The notes under the pieces: model-generated
Databases searched by the model: none
What the model was told of the DNA's origin: nothing
Seen by the model: the letters and a program-made list of their open reading frames with translations, nothing else
Origin: Dallia pectoralis
Lineage: Eukaryota; Chordata; Actinopteri; Esociformes; Umbridae
DNA length: 64,000 bases
Direction of reading: 5' to 3'
Assembly (NCBI GenBank): GCA_029465975.1
Contig: CM055741.1
Location: 837,720 to 901,719 of the forward strand
Part shown: piece by piece, positions 12,329 through 24,402 of the stretch
Numbering within the stretch: the stretch's first letter is position 1
Layout of the letters: each line of letters starts with the position of its first letter
Position numbers and translations under genes: made by a program

Positions 12329-13694
12329 ATGAACTCAATGAACTACTCTCCCACCACTAAAGAGGAGGTGTGCTGGACGGAGAAACAGGGCCTGTGGTTG
12401 AACATTGTTATAAAAGAAGAAGAGAAAGAGGTTTCTGTGACAGATGAAGGTTTAAAAGTGAAAGAGGAGGGCGACGGAATTGAAACGGAAGAGAAAGATC
12501 CCGTTTTAGCAGTGAAGGAGGAAGGAGAAGATACCGTTTTAAGAGTAAAAAAGGAAGAGGAGATTTCCGTTTCATTAAAAGAACAGACAGAGGAAGAGAG
12601 GGTCGTTTTGTTTAAGACGGGTAAGTAATGTTTATAAAACATCCTTTGCCGCTGTGGTGTCGTTTAAAGGGTTTTGTCCAGCGTGTTGGATCCTTAATGT
12701 AATTCAAACACTGAACACAAGGTTGAGTGTTGTTTGAAGGGAAATCTCAGATGTGGAGATGTGTAATGGGAAAATATATGGTTTTTGATTGTGTTTTTCG
12801 TGATGTTTCATTATGGAGAGAAACGGAAACATTAAAATAATGCAATTCTTTGTTAAGCCCAGAACACGTGTCCACCATCAAGGTGAAAAAACCATAGTCG
12901 TTCTGTCCTTGGGTTAGATTCCCGACTGGTACAGTCGGAAATCTAATTAAAGATAACTACTGACTTCAAAATCTTAATCAACCAACAGCCTACTTACTTA
13001 ACAACCAACTAGTTGACTGAATGAGGATTTCATGATGTGTTGCTCAGAGGAGAGGGGACTCTGATGACCTAGAATACTTAATGTTTAAGCTCCCCTGAAT
13101 CTGTTGCAATGAGGCAGGACCTTAAGTACAATTTGAGTTTTGTAAAAGCATTTAAACATTTACTACTTTGACTGACTTTTACTGACTGTCTTTCTTATTC
13201 ACACAGGAGAGAGTTGTGACAATCCTACATCCTCAGCGGAGCCTGAACAACACAAAGATACTCACAATGTAAGGAAGACTGTGCCCAGATCAGATGATGC
13301 TGACCAGGCTGGTGATACGCCTTATAGCTGTAATCAATGTGGGAGGAGATTCACTCATTTGGGTCACTTGTCTACACACCAGAGAATACACACTGGAGAG
13401 AAACCTTACAGCTGTGATCATTGTGGAAGGAGGTTTACTCAATTAGCTCACCTGACTACACACCAGAGAATACACACTGGAGAGAAACCGTATAGCTGTG
13501 ATCAATGTGGGAGGAGATTCACTCAATCAGGAACTCTAACAAGACACCGGAGGTTGCACACAGGCGAGAAACCTTATAGCTGTGATCAATGTGGGATTTG
13601 TTTTACTGAGTCATACAAACTGGTGGTACACCAAAAGACACACAGAAAAGAAACCTCATCTGTGATCAATGTGGGAAAAAGGAACTTCACTTGA
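12329..13694 (+). CDS. C2H2 zinc-finger protein, gene C (2 exons, 4 fingers)
   Basis: Exons 12329-12620 and 13207-13694, 259 residues. Exon 1 (97 codons + 1 nt) holds the acidic module, MNSMNYSPTTKEEVCWTEKQ then GLWLNIVIKEEEKE, with further VKEE repeats. The donor is GG|GTAAGTAATG; the acceptor TTCACACAG gives G|GA. The linker of about 38 residues is followed by four good fingers (GRRFTHLGHL, GRRFTQLAHL, GRRFTQSGTL, GICFTESYKL). A fifth finger is out of frame, so the protein ends in RKETSSVINVGKRNFT. The short array with relic fingers downstream suggests a recently truncated gene; it could still make a small DNA-binding protein. Confidence 0.78.
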
Positions 13695-13867
13695 CACAAG
13701 AAAATAAAATACAACAAGAAACCTCAAGGCTGTGATCGATTGGGAGTTGATATTCTGATTCATTGCTTACAATAATAATGTAATGAGAAGCCATACAGGA
13801 GAGAAATTTGGTTGCCCTCCGTGTGCAATGAGTTTCTCTAGATCACCTGAAAAAATCAGACAATAAA
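13695..13867 (+). pseudogene. decayed finger tail of gene C with poly(A) signal
   Basis: Downstream of the gene C stop, remnants of the family are readable in shifted frames: SHTGEK followed by a C..C..MSFSRS finger start at about 13790-13850. AATAAA is at 13862-13867. The original array therefore extended further than the present stop. Confidence 0.65.
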
Positions 13868-13908
13868 TCATGGAGCATTACTTTGTTTTGCTAAAGAAAT
13901 GTACCTTC

Positions 13909-14256
13909 TTGGGCTTGACCAGAAACACTTGGTGACAGTTTCATAATGACCTGTGGCTTGACCAGAAACACTTGGTGACAGTTTCATAATGACCTGTGGC
14001 TTGACCAGAAACACTTGGTGACAGTTTCATAATGACCTTGGGCTTGACCAGAAACACTTGGTGACAGTTTCATAATGACCTTGGGCTTGACCAGGGACAC
14101 TTGGTGACAGTTTCATAATGACCTTGGGCTTGACCAGAAACACTTGGTGACAGTTTCATAATGACCTTGGGCTTGACCAGGGACACTTGGTGACAGTTTC
14201 ATAATGACCTTGGGCTTGACCAGGGATATTTGGTGACAGTTTCATAATGACCTTGG
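13909..14256. repeat. 43-bp minisatellite, about 8 copies
   Basis: Unit of 43 bp containing GGGCTTGACCAGAAACACTT then GGTGACAGTTTCATAATGACC. It lies just after gene C. The 14257-14520 stretch is unique and shows no gene. Confidence 0.93.
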
Positions 14257-14665
14257 TGATATAAGCTAGGCTAATAAACATATGGGGTCACATTTACGTT
14301 TCTCCTACATGTGTAACTCTGAGAAACTGTCGTTTTATTTGTTTGCTGTAAACTGACTTGGCGTATGAAACTGTTTCTGGCATATGACAGAGTACTGCTG
14401 CTGTTTCCTGTCTGCTGTCTGATTTGCTACTAGAAACCTTATGGAAAACTTGCTTGTGAATTTTGGGTTTGTATTAAATTCCCTCTGATCAATGCACCTG
14501 CTGAATCATCAAATCTACATATATGCGTCCGGCTGTTTATACTTTCATTTCAGATTTCATTTCCTACTTGTATATGTCCTGCTGTTTATACTTTCATTTC
14601 AGTTGTTTTTTGTCTAATAATGTAAGTAATAATGTAACTATGTCTCAACTGCATTATCCACTCCT

Positions 14666-14737
14666 GTCAACAGGTGGCGATGAGGTCGTTCAATCAACGG
14701 GACGCTAGAGAGTGACGCATAATCAACGGGACGGAAC
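14666..14737 (+). promoter_or_regulatory. cluster promoter motif pair upstream of gene D
   Basis: GTCAACAGGTGGCGATG (14666-14682) and GTGACGCATAATCAAC followed by GGGACGGAAC (14712-14737), start-to-start distance 46 bp. The whole block 14523-14761 recurs at about 19960-20224. Confidence 0.65.
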
Positions 14738-14979
14738 ACATTTTTATCAACAGATTGTGAGACACTTAAGTAGCTTGTTAATCAACATAGTCGAAAAAAA
14801 AACATTTAGGGGCGTTTCAGTATTTTGGTCATTGTGTGTTGAACAAACGTTTCTCGTATATTTGTTAGTATAATTCAGTGTTTTATCATATTTCCGTTGT
14901 TATTAATAGTTCGCTATCTTAAGGTAGCAATAACATAGTAGCTAATGTCATGATAGGATAGTAGCTAGTGGCCCGGAAA

Positions 14980-17498
14980 ATGAGCTCGTTAAACTACTGT
15001 TCCCTCACAAATAAAGCGGCATGTTGGACGGAGAAAACGGGTCTTTGGCTGAACATAGTGGTAAAAGAAGAGGAAAAAGAAGTTACAGTGACAGAAGAGG
15101 ATCACGCTTATTGTGTGAAAGAGGAGAAAACCGTTTTGGGAGTGAAAGAGGAAGGGGAGATTACTGTCATACTAAAAGAAGAGAAAGGAGAAGACGTAGA
15201 GAAGGATGAAAAGAGGGAAGAAGTGGAGGACAGTGTAGATATTATTATTATTAACCACAGTAAGTAATGTCTGTAACACACCTGCGGGTTAGTTTTAAAA
15301 GTGCATTCTGTGGTTGTTACATAATCAATTTAATCAAGACTAGTTTTCAGTTCAGTAATTAAGCTGCCACTCATGCCTTTAACTTTTGTGTTCATAGACT
15401 TGCCAGGTCTTTGCTGGTCGAATTTACAATAAATTCAGGAAATGGACAAATAAAAAATGTACCAGCCTGTCCTTCATTCCCTCAATTGTATATCGAAATG
15501 TTATGGAATTTTAGATAACTGGTCACCCACCTGTAGCTAGAATAAGAAAATGTCTGAAACAATGGGAGAAGATTTAAGAAAAAGCTATTTATTGTAATTT
15601 CCTATGAAATGTTTATCAGAGACATAAAGCAATATATATGTATAACATGTAATATTGATTATATTTCGCTTGCTTTTGAAGATAAGCAGAGTCTAGAGTG
15701 TTCTCCTGGTCTAGAGTGTTCTCCTGGTCTAGAGTGTTCTCCTGGTCTAGAGTGTTCTCCAGGTCTAGAGTGTTCTCCTGGTCTAGAGTGTTCTCCTGGT
15801 CTAAAGGGGATATTGGCGTCTTTACGGTTGTATTTGTTGAGTGGGATATTATTAGCCTATATATTAATAGGTCACTTGGGTGTCGGCTGAATCTTTTAAA
15901 TAAAAAAAATAGCCATTACCAAATAATCACTTGCAAGATAAGGCTAATTAATCTTTCAAATCCGTTCCTGTTTGGTGTTGCACATTGTCATTTTTATTCT
16001 TTCTTTATGAGATGTATGTTATTCATTATTTATAAGATATATCTTATTGTCACATGTAGGCTCTAATGTGAATACTTAAACAAGGGTTCCAATAATGTTA
16101 ATATGTTATTAAATCAGGCTAACTCTTCCCTGACTATCAACAATTTTATTTTACAGGATATTTTATGCTTTTTGCTCATTTTACATTTTATTTGTAAATA
16201 ACATGAAACACCAATTCATGTCATACATTACCTGATGAAAGAATAATAGGAAATGATACCTTTGTAAATCACTGGTTTAAGTATCTATGGAAGGTCATAG
16301 TCTGCATTGAGGTCAGCAATTAACCATCTGTCTTGTGTTCTCGGTCACAGGAGAGCATGACGATTATGAATCCTCTGGGGAGCCTCAACCAGATCAAGAT
16401 GCTGATGAGGTAGCAAGGAGTCCCTCTAGATCAGAACACGACAAGAAACCTCAGCAGAGAGACACGGGGAAGAAACCTCATCACTGTTCTGACTGTGGGA
16501 AGAATTTCATCTACTTATCAGACCTTAAAAAACACCAGCGAATCCATACTGGAGAGAAACCTTTTAGCTGCTCTGACTGTTCGAAGAGCTTCACCTACTC
16601 AACAGACCTTAAAAAACACCAGCGAATCCATACAGGAGAAAAACCATATGGCTGCTCTGACTGTAAGAAAAGTTTCACCTATTCAACAGACCTAAAAATA
16701 CACCAGAGAATCCATACAGGAGAGAAACCTTACAAGTGCTCTCAGTGTGGAATCAGTTTCTCTAGGTCACAGTCATTAAAATCTCATCTGAGAATTCACA
16801 CGGGAGAGAAACCATATGTCTGTGATCAATGTGGGAAGAGTTTTGCTACATCAGGACAGTTGAATTTACATCAGAGAACTCACACTGGACAGAAGCCTTG
16901 TAGCTGTGATGTGTGTGGGAAGAGCTTTACTAGATCAGATCAGCTTGTAGTGCACCAACGAGTACACACAGGAGAGAAACCTTACAGTTGTAATCAATGT
17001 GGGAAATGTTTTACCACTCAAAGCAATCTGAAAACACACCTGAGAACTCACACAGGAGAAAAGCCTTGTAGCTGTGATCAATGTGGAAAGAGATTCACCC
17101 AGTCAACACACCTGACCATACACAAGAGAACACACACTGGAGAGAAAGCATACCACTGTTCTGAGTGTGGCAAGCGCTTTGCTACATCAACTGAACTGAT
17201 AAAACACCAGAGAACTCACACAGGAGAGAAGCCTTACAGCTGTGATCAGTGTGGAAGGAGATTCACTCAGTTGGGTCACTTGACTACACACCAGCAAACA
17301 CACACTGGAGAGAGGCCTTACCATTGTTCTGAATGTGGGAAGAGTTTTGTCAGACCATCGCATTTAAAATCTCACCAGAGAACACACACAGGAGAGAAAC
17401 CATATAGATGTGATCAGTGTGAGAAAAGATACTCTGATTCGAGGTCACTGATTAAACATCAGAAAATACACACTGGAGGACCAGAAAGTACGAAATGA
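14980..17498 (+). CDS. C2H2 zinc-finger protein, gene D (2 exons, 12 fingers)
   Basis: Exons 14980-15259 and 16351-17498, 475 residues. The start is the ATG of MSSLNYCS, homologous to the other genes, rather than a GTG 12 bp upstream. Exon 1 carries CWTEKTGLWLNIVVKEEEKE, three VKEE motifs and GEITVILKEE, and ends A|GTAAGTAATG. Exon 2 after GGTCACAG gives A|GA, then a linker (EHDDYESSGEPQPDQDADE) and 12 complete fingers with TGEKP linkers; three of the first fingers are near copies (SDLKKH, STDLKKH, STDLKIH). It ends with a DSRSLIKHQKIH finger. AATAAA at 17522-17527. It is the intact sister of gene F. No ligand is missing, so it is probably functional. Confidence 0.87.
15689..15805. repeat. 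18-bp intronic repeat of gene D, 6-7 copies
   Basis: Unit GTCTAGAGTGTTCTCCTG. The paralogous intron of gene F has the same array at 23781-23857 with only about 4 copies, so copy number changed after duplication. Confidence 0.9.
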
Positions 17499-18313
17499 TC
17501 TCGAACCCGAAATCTGAGTTGAATAAAGCATTTATGTACAATAAGGCCTGTTACAAAGACAAACATGTGCAAGCTTTTACTGCAGTCGTGTCTAAAATGT
17601 ATTTTCTATCACCTTTTAGCAACATTACATTAATACAATAAGCAGCTACTGGGATTTACCTTCAACTTGTAATTTAACTAAATGTTTGCTGTTCTGTTGC
17701 TACCAGACTGCATACTACTCCAAAATAAATAAAATATTTACCTAATTTTTTTTGCATCAGACTAGGCTAGTTTATCACACACATCTCTATAATTATTTGA
17801 CCCTAGGGAAATTTGAATAATAAAAGCTGTGGTAAAATCTCAATTGTTTATCAGCTGGATCTTGAACTCAAAATATCGTTCTAAACTTTGTTATTCTAAA
17901 CTTCAATTAAGCGAAAATAATTAGATGATTTTACATGTGCCGCAGTTATTAGCAGCCATGGACTATCTACTGATACGAACATTTTATTGATCTATACTTT
18001 GTATTTCCTTTTACTGTTCATCTGACTTTTTAGGAACACTTCAGTTGTCATCCTGTTTAATTAGGGTATAGATATGAGGTGACACAGAACCGACACAATG
18101 AAAAGATATCTGTTTATTGAAATTCACAAAGGACCTGCAGTATATAAATGTCATTGATACTTTGATTAGAATTTCCAATACAAGGCTACGGTTAAGGCTT
18201 GAAAGTGTTAATAAATTTATTTCAATTTGTCTCTGAGTCATGCTGTGTATATTAGAAGGTTTACAATGAATTATACTACCACACCTACATTTAAGTTTAG
18301 TTATTCACCAAGC

Positions 18314-18779
18314 AGTTTGGTTAGCACATAGCCAGTGTTGTATGTAATCCAGTAGTTTGGTTAGCACGTAGCCAGTGTTGTATGTAATCCAGTAGTTTGG
18401 TTAGCATGTAGCCAGTGTTGTATGTAATCTAGTAGTTTAGTTAGCATGTAGCCAGTGTTGTATGTAATCCAGTAGTTTGGTTAGCATGTAGCCAGTGTTG
18501 TATGTAATCCAGTAGTTTGGTTAGCACGTAGCCAGTGTTGTATGTAATCCAGTAGTTTGGTTAGCATGTAGCCAGTGTTGTATGTAATCCAGTAGTTTGG
18601 TTAGCATGTAGCCAGTGTTGTATGTAATCTAGTAGTTTAGTTAGCATGTAGCCAGTGTTGTATGTAATCCAGTAGTTTGGTTAGCACGTAGCCAGTGTTG
18701 TATGTAATCCAGTAGTTTGGTTAGCATGTAGCCAGTGTTGTATGTAATCCAGTAGTTTGGTTAGCATGTAGCCAGTGTT
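18314..18779. repeat. 40-bp satellite, first block (about 12 copies)
   Basis: Unit TTAGCATGTAGCCAGTGTTG then TATGTAATCCAGTAGTTTGG. The same unit makes up the large array at 27.5-33.7 kb. It separates gene D from the convergent fragment H'. Confidence 0.95.
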
Positions 18780-19144
18780 CAGCCGCCAATGAATATTTGA
18801 TTATCCCAGATCAAACCACTTGAAAAATAGTCTGTTCTGCCCTTAAACAAGGTTTTAAGTTAATGTAATGAAAACCTACCTAATTATAATCATAATTATT
18901 AAGTAGCTCTCTACTCTACTTACATTATCGCAGAATGTAACAACTGAAACATTACAGATTTTAGTTCAGTCAACTACCATCAATCTAAGCAAAATGTATC
19001 TGAATTGCAAATTACTACTGTTCACAGTTACAATAAAATATATCTAATCTGTGACTTTACTTGTTCCTACGCAAGCCAATACAGACGTACACATGTATTA
19101 TTCTTTATTCCAACAACCTTCCAGGTACAATTGCTCCATGCTAG

Positions 19145-19956
19145 TCAGTGGTTTGGGATGACTCCCCACGGTGGGACACTACTCAGGTCTTGTGTTGCAG
19201 TTCCTGCCACCCTCTGGAGATCCACTGAGTGTATTTTCTGATGGTTATTCAGAACCCTAGAATCAGAGTAACGTTTTCCACACTGACTACAGTTATAGGG
19301 TTTCTCTCCAGTATGTGTTCTCAGGTGTAGATTCAGCTGGCCTAATGTAACAAACCTCCTCCCACATTGATCACAGCTGTAAGGTTTCTCTCCTGTGTGT
19401 GTTCGCTGGTGTTTAATCAATCAATAAAATTTATTTATAAAGCCCTTTTTACAACAAAGTTGTCACAAAGTGCTTTTACAATCACCAGCCTGAATCCGAC
19501 AGAGCAAACATCAACAAGTTGAACAAAAAACAAGTTGAACAAATTGATACACGGCGGCTAGGAAAAACTCCCTGAAAGTCAGATTTAGGAAGATACCTAG
19601 AGAGGGACCAGGCTTTGTAGAAGCTAAAATAAGGATTATTTTTTGTGTTAAATAATTAACAATTTTCACCCAATGTCATCTGAGTTGATACCACCTAGGG
19701 GTTGAAGGAGGAGATGCAGGGCCACTGGGAATAAAAGACCTGTGACTTCACCTGAGGGCGTGGCCTGAACAGGAAGTGACAGTCTTAGAGCTCACGGCCT
19801 GACTCCATGCGGTAAAGATCGATTCAATCCATTTTATATCTTCTCAATCCTTTATTTACTTGAGCCTTTTTTGTTCAGCCACCAAAGTGGACTATTTATC
19901 CGCTACAAGTTAAGTTGAGTTACAAAACGCTTCTAACAGAACAATTGTACGCTTTC
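19145..19956 (-). pseudogene. 3' fragment of a zinc-finger gene (H'), split by a repeat insertion
   Basis: Minus-strand 19420-19145 encodes the last two fingers and tail of a gene H paralogue (GQLNLHLRTH finger, DSRVLNNHQKIH finger, tail SVDLQRVAG...WGVIPNH). The reading breaks at 19420, where a dispersed repeat of about 490 bp begins. A further 46 bp of the same gene reappears at about 19910-19956 (antisense KAYNCS/KRF region) before the sequence switches to the duplicated promoter block. Upstream fingers and exon 1 are absent, so this is a dead 3' end. Sequence 18780-19144 downstream of it matches 33690-34038 downstream of gene H. Confidence 0.85.
19421..19909. mobile_element. dispersed repeat inserted in H'
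   Basis: Starts AATCAATCAATAAAATTTAT and contains AAAGCCCTTTTTACAACAAA, CACAAAGTGCTT, CGGCGGCTAGGAAAAACTCC and AGAGAGGGACCAGGC. From memory this resembles a repeat common in salmonid and pike genomes; its class is not certain. The part after about 19640 is not recognised. It interrupts the finger coding between TSTKL and IKHQRTH as judged by gene H. Confidence 0.65.
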
Positions 19957-20224
19957 ATTCAGGTTTAATTTCCTACTTGTATGTGTCTGGCTGTATATAC
20001 TTTAATTTCAGATTTAATTTCCTACTTGTATGTGTCCTGCTGTTTATACTTTCATTTCAGATGTTTTTTTGTCTAATAATGTAACTAATAATGTAACTAT
20101 TTTTCAACTGCATTATCCACTCCTGTCAACAGGTGGCGATGAGGTCGTTCAATCAACGGGACGCTAGAGAGTGACGCATAATCAACGGGACGGAACATAT
20201 TTTTATCAACAGATTGTGAGACAC
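19957..20224 (+). promoter_or_regulatory. orphan copy of the gene D promoter block
   Basis: Nearly identical to 14523-14761, including GTCAACAGGTGGCGATG (20125-20141) and GTGACGCATAATCAAC then GGGACGGAAC (20171-20196). Identity stops at 20224, after AGATTGTGAGACAC, where LINE sequence begins. It is the promoter that should have served gene F; no first exon follows it. Confidence 0.75.
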
Positions 20225-23200
20225 CAAGAACAAATCAAATACAGAATATACATCAACAATGGCTTTGGGAAATACAGGTAAATGAGTATTAAACAAGGCA
20301 CATATCAGTTATAAAATGTATAATAGTAATAAGAAAAAACAAAGGGTCTCTTTAGTCCTCTTTTAAATACAGAAAAATAAGGTTTCGTCTTCATAGGTTT
20401 GCATTTATGAATGAAAAAGTTTTTCCCAAAATCAACATTGCATTAATAATAAAATCATTTATTTTTTCGTCCAACATCATTCCACACACTTTTAATATGT
20501 TTCCTATCAAAAGTGGGCAGTGATTGAGTCTGATTCCAACCAATAAGGCATATTTTCCCAAATAGTATTTGAAGAAACACAAGAAAAAAAAGATGATCAG
20601 TTGTCCATATCAACTTGACAAAGAATACAGACATTTTCTTCAAAATTAAATCGTTGTCTTAGAAATTCACTTGACGGGTATATCCCATTATATATTTTAA
20701 AAGGAGTTTCCTTAGCTTTAGGAGCCATTGGAAAGCTAATATACTGTGTTCATAATTTTCTAATAGATGGTTTATCATAAGCTTATAAAAAACACAGTTA
20801 TTATACAGAAGTGTCGGATATAATATAGAATTGAAACAAGAGTAGATAAGCTTGTTGGGGTTTTGCCCTGAGGTCATTACCATTGAATAGAAGGGCTGGG
20901 TGTTCACCAGAACCAGCAGGCATGTGGACGGAAGTGTTTTGTACAAGATTTATAAAGCTTTTGGGATTGGCATTTAAGACGCGCTAAAAAAGTAAATTAT
21001 ATTTGGCACAAGTCTTTAAGTTAACAATCTCCCATTGTCATCTGTTAAATTAAGAACTGACCCAAATACCTATTTCAAGAGTGTGATAATAATAAATTGT
21101 AATGATTTACATTATATTTAGTTGGCCACCTATCTAACCACTCATCATACAGCATATTAAAGTCATCACCCAATATAATAAAATCAGTAGCATACTTTGT
21201 TTTCATTTCATCCAATATCAGTGACATTTCTGAAATTAAAGATTTGTTTTTGGATAAATTATTATCACCATACACATTTCCTAAGCCAATGTAGCAATTT
21301 TCATTTTTTTTAATGCAAAATAACCAATGTCCATCCAAGCTAGATCTTCACTCAACAAGTTTCCCAGGGAAATTGTTAAACAGAAAAGCAACACCTTCTG
21401 AGCGAGTTTAGCCATGAGCAAATAAAACTGGTTCACCCCACTGAATAGACCAAAAAGTGCCACTTGAATGAGTTTCCTGCAGAAGAACACATTGAGCTTT
21501 TCTTTCTTTACAAAACAGAAATGTAGCTTTTCTCTTTGTACTGTCCCTTACAACCCTATAACGTTAGTGAAAGAAAAAGAAATGCCGCTAATAAGTTTAA
21601 ACATAGTATTAAAAAAACACCACTAACAAACCTTATTGGGGATAGAATAACTCTGGTTATTAGGATTTAACACAAAATCAAAACCAAATAATACAAACTG
21701 ATGTTCTGGCAGATAAGTTTCATATTCAGTTCTCACAACTTAAAGCCTCTTCATTGTTTCATGTCAGGAAACAGCCCACGCTTTGATTTGTAGTTGAGAT
21801 CAAACGGCCGTCGATGTATCCCAAAGGACCGTGATAGTACGCCTTTTTTACGGCACTTTTGGCTTCCTGGATGAGCGGCCAACGAGCTGCACGAGCACTC
21901 CGGTTCTTGGCTGACAGATCCTCCGCAAACCCGATTCCACGTTCAGTGCACAGCTGCGAGTTCGTGTAATCTTCCAGAATTCGTTTCTATATTTACGCAT
22001 CGTGAACTGAACAATCTTTTGACGGTGTCTTCCACTCTCCTTTTTTCCAACCCGGTGAATCAAGTCAACGACATCTTCCAGCTTCTGTGCCAGGTGTGGG
22101 GCTATGGTACCCAAGAGTTCAGTCACGTCAGGTGTGGGGCTATGGTACCCAAGAGTTCAGTCACCTCAGGTGTGGGGCTATGGTACCCAAGAGTTCAGTC
22201 ACCTCAGGTGTGGGGCTATGGTACCCAAAAGTTCGGTCACCTCAGGTGTGGGGCTATGGTACCCAAGAGTTCAGTCACCTCAGGTGTGGGGCTATGGTAC
22301 CCAAGAGGTCAGTCACCTCAGGTGTGGGGCTATGGTACCCAAGAGTTCAGTCACCTCAGGTGTGGGGCTATGGTACCCAAGAGGTCAGTCACCTCAGGTG
22401 TGGGGCTATGGTACCCAAGAGTTCAGTCACCTCAGGTGTGGGGCTATGGTACCCAAGAGTTTAGTCACGTCAGGTGTGGGGCTATGGTACCCAAGAGTTC
22501 AGTCACCTCAGGTGTGGGGCTATGGTACCCAAGAGTTCAGTCACCTCAGGTGTGAGGCTATGGTACCCAAGAGTTCAGTCACCTCAGGTGTGGGGCTATG
22601 GTACCCAAGAGTTCAGTCACGTCAGGTGTGGGGCTATGGTACCCAAGAGGTCAGTCACCTCAGGTGTGGGGCTATGGTACCCAAGAGTTCAGTCACCTCA
22701 GGTGTGGGGCTATGGTACCCAAGAGTTCAGTCACCTCAGGTGTGGGGCTATGGTACCCAAGAGGTCAGTCACCTCAGGTGTGGGGCTATGGTACCCAAGA
22801 GTTCAGTCACCTCCGGTGTGGGGCTATGGTACCCAAGAGTTCAGTCACCTCAGGTGTGGGGCTATGGTACCCAAGAGTTCAGTCACCTCTTTCTGTACAT
22901 CCTCGTCAACATGCTCTTTCATCCCTTTAATACCAAGATTCCATCTACGCTTACAACGCTCAAGCTCAGATGTTTTCAATCTTAAATCCTCATTTGATCT
23001 CTCCGGAACTGCAGTTCTTTTCCAAGACATATTTTTGTTTGTATTCCTTAATCTCTGCTGCATTAACCTCTACTGATTTGGTGATGTTCGCAATCATGAT
23101 GCTGTTTTGTCTAATTTTGTCCTCCAGCATTCTATCTTGAGAGTCGAATCTTGCCGTTAAGGAGTTAATCGCCTGCAGCACAGCTACATTGGAGATTTCA

Positions 23201-23389
23201 CTCTTGTCTGGTTTCACCTTTTTTTGTAGATTTTTGGTTGGAGTAATGTGAGAAGCATCCCGTTGTCTTTCCTTTGGGGTTTCTTGTCCGTAACTGTGAT
23301 CCATTTCCATGAGGAGACTTAGGACTTTGTTTGCTGAATGGGCCGTGTTCCCGTCAAAGTTGACTCTTTCAATTTAGAGCGTATCAAAG
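20225..23389 (-). mobile_element. L1-like LINE, rearranged and internally deleted
   Basis: Reads on the minus strand. Its 5' end is near 23389, with a short leader before the ORF1 start at 23310. ORF1 shows a coiled-coil-like N-terminal part (NSLTARFDSQDRMLEDKI), a frameshift near 23050-23060, then EDVQKEVTELLGTIAPHL and, after a minisatellite, AQKLEDVVDLIHRVGKKESG and the RNA-binding-like RQKIVQFTMRKYRNEFWKI. ORF2 begins near 21620 with an APE-type endonuclease (CKERKAQCVLLQETH, then DFIILGDDFNM around 21150). The reverse transcriptase is deleted; only the 3' end of ORF2 and the UTR remain (20225-20990). The last bases of the element, present in the copy at 37.4 kb, are missing, and I see no target-site duplication. 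It is inactive. Confidence 0.8.
22091..22888. repeat. 38-bp minisatellite born inside LINE ORF1, about 21 copies
   Basis: Unit GGTGTGGGGCTATGGTACCC then AAGAGTTCAGTCACCTCA. On the minus strand one unit encodes VTELLGTIAPHL, exactly the ORF1 segment expected at this place, and ORF1 coding continues on both flanks. 38 bp is not a multiple of three, so the array destroys ORF1. Confidence 0.93.
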
Positions 23390-24402
23390 AAAGTGCATTC
23401 TGTGGTTGTTACATAATCGATTTAATCAAGACTAGTTTTCAGTTCAGTAATTAAGCTGCCACTCATGCCTTTAACTTTTGTGTTCATAGACTTGCCAGGT
23501 CTTTGCTGGTCGAATTTACAATAAATTCAGGAAATGGACAAATAAAAAATGTACCAGCCTGTCCTTCATTCCCTCAATTGTATATCGAAATGTTGTGGGA
23601 TTTTAGATAACTGGTCACCCACCTGTAGCTAGAATAAGAAAATGTCTGAAACAATGGGAGAAGATTTAAGAAAAAGCTATTTATTGTAATTTCCTATGAA
23701 ATGTTTATCAGAGACATAAAGCAATATATATGTATAACATGTAATATTGATTATATTTCGCTTGCTTTTGAAGATAAGCAGAGTCTAGAGTGTTCTCCTG
23801 GTCTAGAGTGTTCTCCTGGTCTAGAGTGTTCTCCTGGTCTAGAGTGTTCTCCTGGTCTAAAGGGGATATTGGCGTCTTTACGGTTGTATTTGTTGAGTGG
23901 GATATTATTAGCCTATATATTAATAGGTCACTTGGGTGTCGGCTGAATCTTTTAAATAAAAAAAATAGCTATTACCAAATAATCACTTGCAAGATAAGGC
24001 TAATTAATCTTTCAAATCCGTTCCTGTTTGGTGTTGCACATTGTCATTTTTATTCTTTATGAGATGTATGTTATTCATTATTTATAAGATATATCTTATT
24101 GTCACATGTAGGCTCTAATGTGAATACTTAAACAAGGGTTCCAATAATGTTAATATGTTATTAAATCAGGCTAACTCTTCCCTGACTATCAACAATTTTA
24201 TTTTACAGGATATTTTATGCTTTTTGCTCATTTTACATTTTATTTGTAAATAACATGAAACACCAATTCATGTCATACATTACCTGATGAAAGAATAATA
24301 GGAAATGATACCTTTGTAAATCACTGGTTTAAGTATCTATGGAAGGTCATAGTCTGCATTGAGGTCAGCAATTAACCATCTGTCTTGTGTTCTCGGTCAC
24401 AG

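Noticed and set aside
21848..22126. 92-codon frame as an independent gene
   Set aside because: It is the C-terminal part of LINE ORF1 (RQKIVQFTMRKYRNEFWKI) separated from the rest by the minisatellite.
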